Part shown: positions 8,932 through 16,762 of the stretch, one piece after another
Position numbering within the stretch: position 1 is the first letter of the stretch
Layout: each line of letters starts with the position of its first letter
Assembly (NCBI RefSeq): GCF_014196715.1
Contig: NZ_JACIEF010000001.1
Location: forward strand, 1,470,872 to 1,534,871
Source of the DNA: Pedobacter zeae
GTDB lineage: Bacteria > Bacteroidota > Bacteroidia > Sphingobacteriales > Sphingobacteriaceae
Direction of reading: 5' to 3'
Length of the DNA: 64,000 bases
Position numbers and translations under genes: made by a program
The notes under the pieces: generated by a model
Databases searched by the model: none
What the model was told of the DNA's origin: nothing
The model's input: the letters and a program-made list of their open reading frames with translations, nothing else

Positions 8932-10377
8932 ATGAGCGAGCAGAACCCACATTTTAAAGTGAGCGTAAACACCGAAATCGGCAGGTTGCGTAAATTATTG
9001 ATACACAGTCCGGATAGTGGTTTGGGCAAAGTAGTACCCTCTAAGGCACAGGATTGGCTTTTCGAAGATATTGTGCATTTAGATACCATCCGTAAGGGCG
9101 AATACGATTATTACATTAAACTGCTGCTGTATTTTCTTGATCCGGAAAAGATTAAAGGAAAACTTGCTGAAATCGATTCAGAAGCATCCAACCGTAATTT
9201 TTACAAACCCAACCACCCTGATTTTCACCGTTCTCAATCAGTAATCGAGATCCAGAACCTGTTAAGTGAAATGCTGGAAGACGAATCCATCCGCAAAAAA
9301 CTGGTGGCGGCCGTTTGTGCCATTGAAGGCTGTACCTATAAAGTACAATTGGAATTAACCAATACCGACCCCAAACAGCTGGCCGAGATCTTCATCTCAG
9401 GTACACTGGCCAACGATACGATGATTTTTGCGCCCATACCCAATTTAATCTTCACCAGGGATGTAGGTACCACGATCAACAACCACATCCTGTTGAATAA
9501 ACCGGCAAAAAAGGCCCGTGTGCGTGAAACGCTTTTAATGCGTTATATTTTCTTTAACCACCCCTTATTCGAAGCCTACCGCAACAATATTCTCGAAATA
9601 CCGGATGTAACGATGCACTTTTTACGCCCTGGCGACGAGCCTGCTTTTAGCACTACTTTGGAAGGTGGCGATGTGATGATGGTAAGCCCTAACCACGTAT
9701 TAATCGGGTGCAGCGAACGGACTTCAGAACACGGAGCCAACGAAGCCATTAAACTCTTGTTTGAGCAGAACGTGGTCGAAAAAGTAACTGTGGTTAAAAT
9801 ACCAAGCAAGCGCGATTACATGCACCTCGATACTGTTTTTACACAGGTTAAACGCAATACATGGGTGATTTTAAATTCGATTGCACACTCTCCTAAATAT
9901 AACCCTTACGAGCCGATTAACTTTTTAAAGGAACCCGAAAAACTCGAAGCCACCACGGCCATTCAGTTTACGAAAGCTAATCCACAGGAACCGAAACATT
10001 TTGAACATGTAGAGGCTTTGTTAGACGATATTAGCCGGAACGACTTAAAAAGCACCGAACCTACTCAAATTATTTACAGTGGGAATAATCAGTTCCCTTA
10101 CGATTCGAGAGAACAATGGACCGACTCGTGTAACCTGCTGGCCATTAAGGAAGGCGTGGTTTTAGGTTACGACAGAAATGATAAAACCGTTGAAGCATTT
10201 AAAGCAGCAGGTTTTGATGTGGTCGATGTAAAAGATCTGATTCAGGATCTGGAAAGTGGCAAAGTAAATACCGAAACCCTAACCGATACGTTAATTTTAA
10301 TGCCTTCGGCTGAATTATCGCGTGCACGTGGAGGCTTCCACTGTATGAGTTTGCCGATACTTAGAGACAACATTTAA
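8932..10377 (+). CDS. Arginine deiminase-like guanidino-modifying enzyme
   Basis: Predicted to hydrolyse arginine to citrulline and ammonia (arginine deiminase) or act on a related guanidino compound. 481 residues, some 70 longer than typical ArcA. Family marks in order: FTRDVG (about 180), EGGDVMM (about 245), the catalytic-His region MHLDTVFT (about 297-304), and the C-terminal nucleophile segment RGGFHCMS with Cys471. Catalytic Asp/Glu/His/Cys positions all look present. The next rightward gene, ctlX, is of the same fold and acts downstream in citrulline/arginine metabolism. No ornithine carbamoyltransferase or carbamate kinase is in view, so a classical ADI energy pathway is not shown here. 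Confidence 0.88.
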   Translation: MSEQNPHFKVSVNTEIGRLRKLLIHSPDSGLGKVVPSKAQDWLFEDIVHLDTIRKGEYDYYIKLLLYFLDPEKIKGKLAEIDSEASNRNFYKPNHPDFHRSQSVIEIQNLLSEMLEDESIRKKLVAAVCAIEGCTYKVQLELTNTDPKQLAEIFISGTLANDTMIFAPIPNLIFTRDVGTTINNHILLNKPAKKARVRETLLMRYIFFNHPLFEAYRNNILEIPDVTMHFLRPGDEPAFSTTLEGGDVMMVSPNHVLIGCSERTSEHGANEAIKLLFEQNVVEKVTVVKIPSKRDYMHLDTVFTQVKRNTWVILNSIAHSPKYNPYEPINFLKEPEKLEATTAIQFTKANPQEPKHFEHVEALLDDISRNDLKSTEPTQIIYSGNNQFPYDSREQWTDSCNLLAIKEGVVLGYDRNDKTVEAFKAAGFDVVDVKDLIQDLESGKVNTETLTDTLILMPSAELSRARGGFHCMSLPILRDNI

Positions 10378-10398
10378 GGTTCAAGGCCTAAGGTATAG

Positions 10399-10488
10399 GG
10401 TTTAAGGTTTATTTCGCCTATATACAAACGCCTGATTTAATGAAAACTCTTTAGGCGGTAAGCAACCTTAAACCTTACGTCTTTTTTT
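10399..10488 (+). terminator. Long nested stem-loop with T-run
   Basis: GGTTTAAGGTT (10399-10409) pairs perfectly with AACCTTAAACC (10464-10474). An inner stem CGCCTA / TAGGCG (10415-10420, 10452-10457) folds inside the loop, and a T-run follows at 10482-10488. It lies between the deiminase-like gene and ctlX and may attenuate read-through. Confidence 0.5.
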
Positions 10489-10501
10489 ACCTTTAACCAT
10501 T

Positions 10502-11413
10502 ATGCAGACAACCAATCATATTTTAATGATCCGCCCTGTTGATTTTAAATTCAACGAACAAACGGCCGGAAATAACAAGTTCCAGGTTGCATCTACCGGG
10601 ACCGACGTACAAACACAGGCCTTAAAGGAGTTTGATGCATTTGTTGCCCTTTTGCGCAAAAACGATGTGGACGTTACTGTAGTAGACGATACGCTGCAGC
10701 CCGAAACGCCCGATTCGATTTTCCCGAACAACTGGGTTTCCTTCCATGATGATGGCTCGGTTTACCTCTACCCGATGTTTTCTGAAAACCGAAGGTTAGA
10801 ACGCCGGAAAGAAATATTAGACGGATTAAAAGACCGGTTTGAAGTAAACCACATCAGCGATTTAAGCTTTTACGAGCATCAGCATGCTTTTTTGGAAGGA
10901 ACAGGCAGCATGGTTTTAGACCGCACCAATAAAATTGCCTATGCCTGCCTGAGTGTACGTACCGATGAAGAAGTACTGAACAACTTTTGTATGCTTACGG
11001 GATACGAACCGGTAGCTTTCCAGGCGGTAGATGCCACAAATTTCCCGATTTACCATACCAATGTGATGATGTGCATCGGCGACCGCTTTGCAGTAATCTG
11101 CCTGGATTCGATTCGCGATCCTGAGGAGAAACTAAATGTTACCATCAGTTTAAAAAGCACCGGAAAAGAAATCATCGAAATCAGCCTGGAGCAGATGAAC
11201 AAATTTGCTGGCAACATGCTGCAGGTAAATAATGCCGAAGGCGAAAGTTTACTGGTGATGTCTGAGCAGGCTTATTTATCGTTAAGTGCTGAGCAGGTTG
11301 CCGCACTTGAACAGTACAGCAGAATTATTGATGCCCCCTTGTATACCATAGAACAAAATGGCGGTGGCAGTGCAAGGTGCATGCTTGCCGAGATTCATTT
11401 ACCGGAAAAGTAA
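10502..11413 (+). CDS. ctlX: Citrulline utilisation hydrolase CtlX-type amidinotransferase-fold enzyme
   Basis: Member of the guanidino-group-modifying superfamily, CtlX subfamily, linked to citrulline hydrolysis. 303 residues. Visible marks: substrate-binding FPNNWVSFHDDG (about 74-85), LEGTGSMVLDR (about 137-147), the active-site His in YHTNVMMCIG (about 183), and the terminal nucleophile segment GGSARCMLAEIH with Cys293. It starts 124 bp after the deiminase-like gene, and the two may share a transcript through the intervening stem-loop. Together they suggest conversion of arginine to citrulline and then further breakdown. The CtlX name rests on N-terminal and overall motif recognition. Confidence 0.85.
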   Translation: MQTTNHILMIRPVDFKFNEQTAGNNKFQVASTGTDVQTQALKEFDAFVALLRKNDVDVTVVDDTLQPETPDSIFPNNWVSFHDDGSVYLYPMFSENRRLERRKEILDGLKDRFEVNHISDLSFYEHQHAFLEGTGSMVLDRTNKIAYACLSVRTDEEVLNNFCMLTGYEPVAFQAVDATNFPIYHTNVMMCIGDRFAVICLDSIRDPEEKLNVTISLKSTGKEIIEISLEQMNKFAGNMLQVNNAEGESLLVMSEQAYLSLSAEQVAALEQYSRIIDAPLYTIEQNGGGSARCMLAEIHLPEK

Positions 11414-11474
11414 CAGGAACCAAAACCTGTTATTCCCAAAAGTTTTATTACTTTCGCCGAAAATTTAAGAAGCC

Positions 11475-12053
11475 ATGTCTTTACTACAAGCGTTACAAAC
11501 CCGCTCAGGAAATCAATGTGAATTATGCACCGCTGAAACCGGCTTATCGGTATACGAAGTGCCGCCAACCAGCAATGCCAATAGCGATAACAGCGTATTG
11601 GTTTGTAAAACCTGTTTAGACCAGATTGAAAAAAATGAACAGCTTGATGCCGCTCACTGGAAAATTTTAACAGAAACCATGTGGTCGGAATTTGCACCTG
11701 TTCAGGTGGTGGCCTGGCGCATGTTAAGCCGCCTCAGGAATGAAGGTTGGGCAGCAGACAGTCTTGACATTTTATACCTCGACGATGAAACTCTGGAATG
11801 GGCTAAAAAAACCGGCGACCATGAACAAGAGGGAACTGTAGAATTTCATCAGGACAGCAATGGTACCCGTTTATATGAAGGCGATACCGTGGTTTTGGTT
11901 AAAACACTCGATGTTAAAGGTTCAACACTGAGTGCTAAACTGGGTACCGTGGTTAAAAACATCCGTTTAGTACACGATAATACCGAACAGATTGAGGGTA
12001 AAGTAGAAGGCCAAACCATTGTGATCTTAACCAAATATTTAAGGAAAGGCTAA
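11475..12053 (+). CDS. PhnA domain protein
   Basis: Small zinc-ribbon protein of the PhnA/YjdM family, whose real function is unclear despite the historic link to alkylphosphonates. 192 residues. The N-terminal ribbon has C18-x2-C21 and C44-x2-C47; the C-terminal half is the PhnA beta-barrel, from the YEGDTVVLVKTLDVKG segment (about 133) to the family ending VILTKYLRKG. The spacer from ctlX is 61 bp and includes an AACAGG / CCTGTT hairpin without a T-run, plus a TACTTTCG box resembling a -7 element. Likely cotranscribed or separately initiated. Confidence 0.88.
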   Translation: MSLLQALQTRSGNQCELCTAETGLSVYEVPPTSNANSDNSVLVCKTCLDQIEKNEQLDAAHWKILTETMWSEFAPVQVVAWRMLSRLRNEGWAADSLDILYLDDETLEWAKKTGDHEQEGTVEFHQDSNGTRLYEGDTVVLVKTLDVKGSTLSAKLGTVVKNIRLVHDNTEQIEGKVEGQTIVILTKYLRKG

Positions 12054-12086
12054 TTTTACTCCAATAGCAGCACCAGCCTCCGTGCC

Positions 12087-12290
12087 TGATGCGTGCACAA
12101 TGAACCAATTTATTTTGCCACGGATGCACGGAACACAGGGAAAAACCTCCCCATAAAAGCACACGCTATTAAACCTCAAATAGCTGCAGCGGCCTATTTT
12201 AAATAAACCTGATCGGAACGGGCACGAGTGCAACGAGTAAAGTGGAGAGCAGGGCCAACCCTACCCTATAGCAGCGGGAACCTGCTTTCC
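12087..12290. repeat. 204-bp intergenic repeat, copy 1
   Basis: Begins TGATGCGTGCACAATG and ends AACCTGCTTTCC. Identical in length to copy 2 and differs by scattered substitutions. It includes the motif GCCACGGATGCACGGAACAC. No open frame of interest and no terminal inverted repeats typical of an insertion sequence. Confidence 0.85.
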
Positions 12291-12321
12291 AAATGCTTAA
12301 ACAGATCAATTACTCGTGAGT

Positions 12322-12525
12322 TGATGCGTGCACAATGAACCAATTTATTTTGCCACGGATGCACGGAACACACGGAAAAACCTCCCCATAAAAGCACGCG
12401 CTATTAAACCACAACTAGCTGCAGCGGCCTATTTTAAATAAACCTGACCGGAACGGGCACGAGTGCAAGGGGTAAAGTGGAGCGCAGGACCAACCCTACC
12501 CTATAGCAACAGGAACCTGCTTTCC
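12322..12525. repeat. 204-bp intergenic repeat, copy 2
   Basis: Direct repeat of 12087-12290 at an offset of exactly 235 bp, separated by a 31-bp spacer. Same orientation, same length, with about a dozen base differences by eye. Confidence 0.85.
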
Positions 12526-12724
12526 TTGCCTATCAAACAAACCCAATACACTATACACCTGTATTACAAATACTTAACAAATCACCCATCAATATTTTTT
12601 TCTTAAAAGCCTTTGTACTCAAATTTTGAAGTTAAGCTAAGCGTTTCCTCACCGTAAAAATATTTTCAATAGCGTTTATTTCTCGATTTAAAATTACATT
12701 TTTGCAAAAATTATTTAAAAGTAA

Positions 12725-14113
12725 ATGCAGAGTTACTCAGAATTTCTTGATCTAAGTGTTGGCTTTCCACAGGAAGGCTTCGATGTGATAGATGATGAAT
12801 TATATTTTCAGGATTTAAACCTGATGGAAATGATCGAAACTTACGGTACTCCCTTACGTTTCACGTATTTACCGATGGTGAGCAAGAAGATTCAGCAAGC
12901 GAAGATCCTTTTCCAGACCGCCATTTTAAAAAACAATTACCGTGGCGATTATAAATATTGCTACTGTACAAAAAGCTCGCATTTTAAGCACATTGTAGAA
13001 GAAGCATTAAAGAACAACATCCACCTCGAAACTTCTTCGGCTTTCGACATGCCTATGGTAGATGCCCTGGAGAAAAAAGGCGCCTTAACCAAAGATACAA
13101 CCATCATTTGTAATGGCTTTAAAACCTACCAGTATAAACAGTATATCGTGGATATGCTGCATGATGGTTACAAAAACATCATCCCGGTTCTGGATAACAA
13201 GGAAGAGTTTAACCTTTATGATGATGAGGTGGAAATGGACGAGCCTTGTAACCTGGGTATCCGTATTGCTGCAGAAGAACAACCCGACTCGCAGTTTTAC
13301 ACCTCGCGTTTAGGGGTACGTATGGAAGATGTAATCGATTTTTACAATAATAAAATCGTTCACAATCCTAATTTCAGGGTTAAATTACTGCATTTCTTTA
13401 TTAATTCGGGAATTACCGATTCGCCCTATTACTGGAACGAACTAGAGAAATACGTAACGCTTTACTGCAAGTTCAAGAAAATTAATCCTGACCTGGATAC
13501 ACTGGATATTGGTGGCGGTATGCCATTTAAAGATTCGTTGGTGTTCGATTTCGATTACGAATACATGGTAAACGAAATTGTTAAAAGGATTAAAGAAATC
13601 TGCGCCATCCACGAGGTAATGGAGCCTGATATTATTACCGAATTCGGTAAGTATACCGTGGCCGAGGCTTCGGGTATTTTATACAAGGTTTTAGGCCGTA
13701 AACAGCAGAACGACCGCGAGCGCTGGTTGATGCTGGATGGTTCTTTCATTACCAACTTACCTGATGTTTGGGCGCTGAACCAAAAATACATCCTGCTGCC
13801 TATTAATAACTGGGATGCTGAATATGAACGGGTTAACTTAGGCGGCATTACTTGCGACGGACAGGATTACTACAACCAGGAAGCACACATGAACAGTGTA
13901 TTTATGCCTAAAACCCGTAAAGTGCAGTACCTCGGTTTCTTCCATACCGGTGCTTACCAGGAGGTATTGAGCGGCTATGGCGGTATACACCACTGTTTGT
14001 TGCCTAGCCCTAAACATGTGTTGATTCGCAGAAACCGCGACGAAAGCTTCAACTTTGAAGTTTTTGGCGAAGAACAGAACAGTAAGCAGGTGCTGAAAAT
14101 TTTGGGTTACTAA
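12725..14113 (+). CDS. PLP-dependent arginine decarboxylase (fold III)
   Basis: Predicted to decarboxylate arginine to agmatine, the first step of a polyamine route. 462 residues, matching the short Bacteroidetes-type enzymes of the Orn/DAP/Arg decarboxylase 2 family; typical SpeA proteins exceed 600. Visible features: the PLP-lysine segment YCYCTKSSH (K83), the alanine-racemase-like barrel with SRLGVR (about 195), LDIGGGMP (about 260), and the C-terminal domain ending in the HHCLLPSPKHVLIRR segment. The Cys-containing decarboxylase loop is replaced by ITCDGQDYY. It ends at a strong terminator. Arginine is preferred over diaminopimelate or ornithine by overall resemblance and by the arginine-related neighbours, but this is inference. 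Confidence 0.85.
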   Translation: MQSYSEFLDLSVGFPQEGFDVIDDELYFQDLNLMEMIETYGTPLRFTYLPMVSKKIQQAKILFQTAILKNNYRGDYKYCYCTKSSHFKHIVEEALKNNIHLETSSAFDMPMVDALEKKGALTKDTTIICNGFKTYQYKQYIVDMLHDGYKNIIPVLDNKEEFNLYDDEVEMDEPCNLGIRIAAEEQPDSQFYTSRLGVRMEDVIDFYNNKIVHNPNFRVKLLHFFINSGITDSPYYWNELEKYVTLYCKFKKINPDLDTLDIGGGMPFKDSLVFDFDYEYMVNEIVKRIKEICAIHEVMEPDIITEFGKYTVAEASGILYKVLGRKQQNDRERWLMLDGSFITNLPDVWALNQKYILLPINNWDAEYERVNLGGITCDGQDYYNQEAHMNSVFMPKTRKVQYLGFFHTGAYQEVLSGYGGIHHCLLPSPKHVLIRRNRDESFNFEVFGEEQNSKQVLKILGY

Positions 14114-14211
14114 TTCCGTTCAGTTGGGGTGTACAGGTTGGAAATAGCTAAACATAAACTTTCCACAATAAGCTAAAGCAAGGAACAAGTTTCTTATTTT
14201 TACAATATATA

Positions 14212-14245
14212 AATACCTTAGTTGAATAAGCTAAGGTATTTTTTT
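14212..14245 (+). terminator. Strong rho-independent terminator after arginine decarboxylase
   Basis: AATACCTTAG (14212-14221) pairs perfectly with CTAAGGTATT (14231-14240) across a 9-nt loop, and the T-run continues to 14245. Confidence 0.85.
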
Positions 14246-14276
14246 GCCTTAAACCTGATCACTAAACCATAAAAAA

Positions 14277-15173
14277 ATGCAATTCGGTAAAGTAGACGAC
14301 CCTTCGATCATAGATTATACCCTTCCGGCGGATGCCCCGGAAACCGCAACAATTTTAGCGGCCAATAAAACCAAACAGGATTTTAAAGCCTTTGTAGGTT
14401 GTGCAAAATGGAATAAAACCGATTTAAAAGGTTTTTACCCAAAAGGAACAAAAGACGAACTAAGCTATTATGCCACCCAGTTTAATTCGATTGAATTGAA
14501 TGCCACTTTTTACGGCATGCCTACCCGCGAGCAGGTAATCACCTGGACGCAAAAAACCCCGGCAGATTTTAAATTCTTTCCAAAATTAACCAATACCATT
14601 AGTCATTTTAAAAGGCTCATTAACGTTAAAGAGCCGGTTGAGCAATACTGCGATGCCATTAGTAATTTTGAAGATAAACTGGGCATGGCTTTTCTCCAGC
14701 TTCACGATAATTTCAAACCCAAGGATTTCGAAAGGCTAAAAATCGTTATCAACGAATTTCCAAAGGTAATACCACTGGGCGTTGAAGTGAGGAATACCGA
14801 ATGGTTTACCAACCCTGCCATTGCAAACGAATTTGCCAGACTTTTCGAAGATAACGGCATTGCCAACATCATTGTTGATACGTCGGGCAGAAGAGACATG
14901 CTGCACATGCGTTTAACTACGCCAACGGCTTTTGTACGTTTTGTTGGAGCCAATGATGATGAAATTGATAAAAAACGCTTAGATGACTGGATCGAAAGAA
15001 TTGTAGCCTGGAAAGCGCAAGGTTTACAGAACCTATACTTTTTTGTACACCAGAATGTAGAACTCTCTTCTCCTCTATTTTCGGCTTATTTTACCGATAA
15101 ACTGAATAAAGCAGTCGGAACCGAGTTAAAAATACCGGTAATGGCCAACCAGGCTTCGCCAAGTCTGTTTTAA
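14277..15173 (+). CDS. DUF72 domain-containing protein
   Basis: TIM-barrel protein of the DUF72 (YecE-like) family, biochemical role unknown. 298 residues. Family marks: FVGCAKWNKTDLKGFYP (about 39-55), YYATQFNSIELNATFY (about 62-77), FFPKLTNTISH (about 99), LGVEVRNTEWF (about 164), and a late FFVHQNVELSSP. The ATG at 14277 lies 31 bp after the terminator, leaving little room for a promoter unless it overlaps the hairpin; read-through from the decarboxylase is possible. It ends at a perfect palindrome shared with the convergent DUF1579 gene. Confidence 0.92.
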   Translation: MQFGKVDDPSIIDYTLPADAPETATILAANKTKQDFKAFVGCAKWNKTDLKGFYPKGTKDELSYYATQFNSIELNATFYGMPTREQVITWTQKTPADFKFFPKLTNTISHFKRLINVKEPVEQYCDAISNFEDKLGMAFLQLHDNFKPKDFERLKIVINEFPKVIPLGVEVRNTEWFTNPAIANEFARLFEDNGIANIIVDTSGRRDMLHMRLTTPTAFVRFVGANDDEIDKKRLDDWIERIVAWKAQGLQNLYFFVHQNVELSSPLFSAYFTDKLNKAVGTELKIPVMANQASPSLF

Positions 15174-15180
15174 TTTATAA

Positions 15181-15206
15181 CCTATCAGGTTTTAAAACCT
15201 GATAGG
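15181..15206. terminator. Perfect 26-bp palindrome, bidirectional terminator
   Basis: CCTATCAGGTTTT followed directly by its exact reverse complement, with no spacer. It lies between two convergent stop codons (15173 and 15213), the usual place for a shared terminator. Confidence 0.75.
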
Positions 15207-15212
15207 CTTAAT

Positions 15213-15710
15213 TTATTTCCTTCTATAAACCGTTTCTGTAGCTTTTGCCTCTTCCCCATCGGGTGAAATATTATAAGCTGTAAGCACAATTTCATCGGCG
15301 CTGTTTATGGCTAAAACGGTACGCCAGCCCCAAAGCTGCTCGCCATATTCCGGACTGCCGTATTCACCAAAAACGGAGAAACCATTTGCGGTAGCCTCGC
15401 CGCTCGAATGCATAACCTGCGTACCCATATGAAAACTATCTACCCAGCTTGTTGTAAATCTTTGGTAAGGAATATCGAAACCGATAATCATTTTGCCTTC
15501 AAAAGGTTTGCCTTCTAAACTTCCCTGGTAATCGAAAGAGATAAACCGTGCCCCTAAAATGGAAGTGATCTCGCCTTCTGATGGTGATTCGTCTGCCAGG
15601 ATATCTTTTTCAAACCAGGTTTTGGTAGTGCCACTCCACCGGCCAACCAGCTTTTGTAATTGTTGATGAGCACCTTCTGCTAAAGATTGCTCGAATTTAC
15701 TTTTCGCCAT
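15213..15710 (-). CDS. DUF1579 domain-containing protein
   Basis: Soluble small beta-barrel protein of the DUF1579 family, function unknown. 165 residues from the ATG at 15710; an upstream TTG at 15716 could add two residues but is less likely. It shows the family opening LxxLVGRWSGTTKTWFEKD, then the ISFDYQGSLEGKPFEGKMIIGFD strand pair and the closing ETVYRR. No signal peptide. Divergent from the exonuclease gene with a short 78-bp shared promoter region. Confidence 0.88.
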   Translation of the reverse strand: MAKSKFEQSLAEGAHQQLQKLVGRWSGTTKTWFEKDILADESPSEGEITSILGARFISFDYQGSLEGKPFEGKMIIGFDIPYQRFTTSWVDSFHMGTQVMHSSGEATANGFSVFGEYGSPEYGEQLWGWRTVLAINSADEIVLTAYNISPDGEEAKATETVYRRK

Positions 15711-15788
15711 ATCCAAACTTATAAAATATTAGCCAACTGCAGTAATTATAAAAGGAAAACTGTAAATTGATAATTGAAAACTATTTGT

Positions 15789-16502
15789 ATGTTAAAAACG
15801 CTAGATTTAAACCAGGTAATGGTGCTCGATATCGAAACCGTTCCACAATACCCATCTTTTCAGGATGTGCCGCCTCATTTCCAGGAACTTTGGGAACAAA
15901 AAACACATTACCAAAGAAATTCAGAACAAACGGCCGAAGAGTTTTACGAAAAAGCAGGCATTATGGCCGAATTTGGTAAAATTATCTGCATTAGCCTTGG
16001 CATTTTCTATACCGAAGAAAAAACGAACAAACTACGCATCAAATCTTTTGCTGACCACGATGAGCACACAATACTCTCCCAGTTTTCGGCATTGCTTAAT
16101 AAACAGCCGGCTACCTTAATGTTTTGTGCGCATAATGGAAAAGAGTTCGATTTTCCTTATTTATGCCGACGGTTATTGGTTAATGGGATAGAAATCCCTG
16201 TTCAACTGCAACTTTCGGGTAAAAAACCCTGGGAAGTTAACCATATTGATACGATGGAACTCTGGAAATTCGGCGATTACAAACATTATACTTCTTTAAA
16301 CCTTTTAGCGGCCATTCTGGATATTCCCACTCCAAAAGACGATATTAACGGCTCGCAGGTAAGACAGGTGTATTATGAAGAAAAAAATCTCAATAGAATT
16401 GTGACCTATTGCCAGAAAGATGTAATTACTACTGCACAGGTGTTATTAAAATTTAAAGGTATGGATATAATTCCGGAAGAAAATATTACCATTGTAACCT
16501 GA
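15789..16502 (+). CDS. PolB-like predicted 3'-5' exonuclease (DEDD)
   Basis: Predicted 3'-5' nucleic-acid exonuclease of the stand-alone PolB-exo family (PF10108 type). I place the start at the ATG at 15789; the frame also opens at a TTG at 15774. 237 residues. Catalytic acidic residues sit in Exo I MVLDIETVP, in HNGKEFDFPYL, and in Exo III YCQKDV, with the family spacing. Its stop overlaps the next ATG (TGATG), so expression is coupled to the Imm32-like gene. Role, repair or RNA/DNA trimming, is unknown. Confidence 0.9.
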   Translation: MLKTLDLNQVMVLDIETVPQYPSFQDVPPHFQELWEQKTHYQRNSEQTAEEFYEKAGIMAEFGKIICISLGIFYTEEKTNKLRIKSFADHDEHTILSQFSALLNKQPATLMFCAHNGKEFDFPYLCRRLLVNGIEIPVQLQLSGKKPWEVNHIDTMELWKFGDYKHYTSLNLLAAILDIPTPKDDINGSQVRQVYYEEKNLNRIVTYCQKDVITTAQVLLKFKGMDIIPEENITIVT

Positions 16503-16762
16503 TGAAAGAATTAAGATTAAATATTCCTCAGTATTCCACCGAACATGGCGCTGTTTCTAACTGGGAAGATGGATTTGTAATTAAAAGCGAGGTAGTAAAA
16601 GATCAGATTATTATTTCAGCGAACCACGCGGGCTTAGTCTCTTTAGCAAAACATTTGCTTTTTCTCGCGCAAAACGAAACTCCTATAAATTGTCATTATC
16701 ATTTAGATGAATACAATAGCTTAGAAACCGGGTCGAAAGAAATTGTAATCTACAGAATTTAA
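16502..16762 (+). CDS. Small Imm32-like protein
   Basis: 86 residues, no signal or membrane segment. The region from IISANHAGLVSLAKHLLFLA to the end HYHLDEYNSL-GS-EIVIYRI resembles the Imm32 family (described from polymorphic-toxin immunity predictions), judged from memory of the family pattern. No toxin gene is nearby, so an immunity role is not shown and a general cytoplasmic role is equally possible. Start and stop overlap the flanking genes (TGATG upstream, TAATG downstream), a tight translational coupling with an exonuclease and an ABC ATPase. Confidence 0.75.
   Translation: MKELRLNIPQYSTEHGAVSNWEDGFVIKSEVVKDQIIISANHAGLVSLAKHLLFLAQNETPINCHYHLDEYNSLETGSKEIVIYRI

Larger units (their letters stand above)
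12054..12724. other. 671-bp intergenic region with a direct repeat pair
   Basis: No gene recognised. Most of it is two copies of a 204-bp element (12087-12290 and 12322-12525). The last 200 bp are AT-rich and run into the arginine decarboxylase start, with a TACATTTTTG stretch near 12698 that may serve as the -7 box. Confidence 0.7.

Noticed and set aside
9000..11413. Full arginine deiminase (ADI) fermentation operon
   Set aside because: No ornithine carbamoyltransferase, carbamate kinase or arginine/ornithine antiporter present.
12087..12525. Insertion sequence or MITE
   Set aside because: No terminal inverted repeats or target-site duplications visible and no transposase frame; recorded as a direct repeat.
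16502..16762. Complete toxin-immunity module
   Set aside because: No polymorphic toxin, secretion marker or repeat-rich gene adjacent; only an immunity-like protein is seen.
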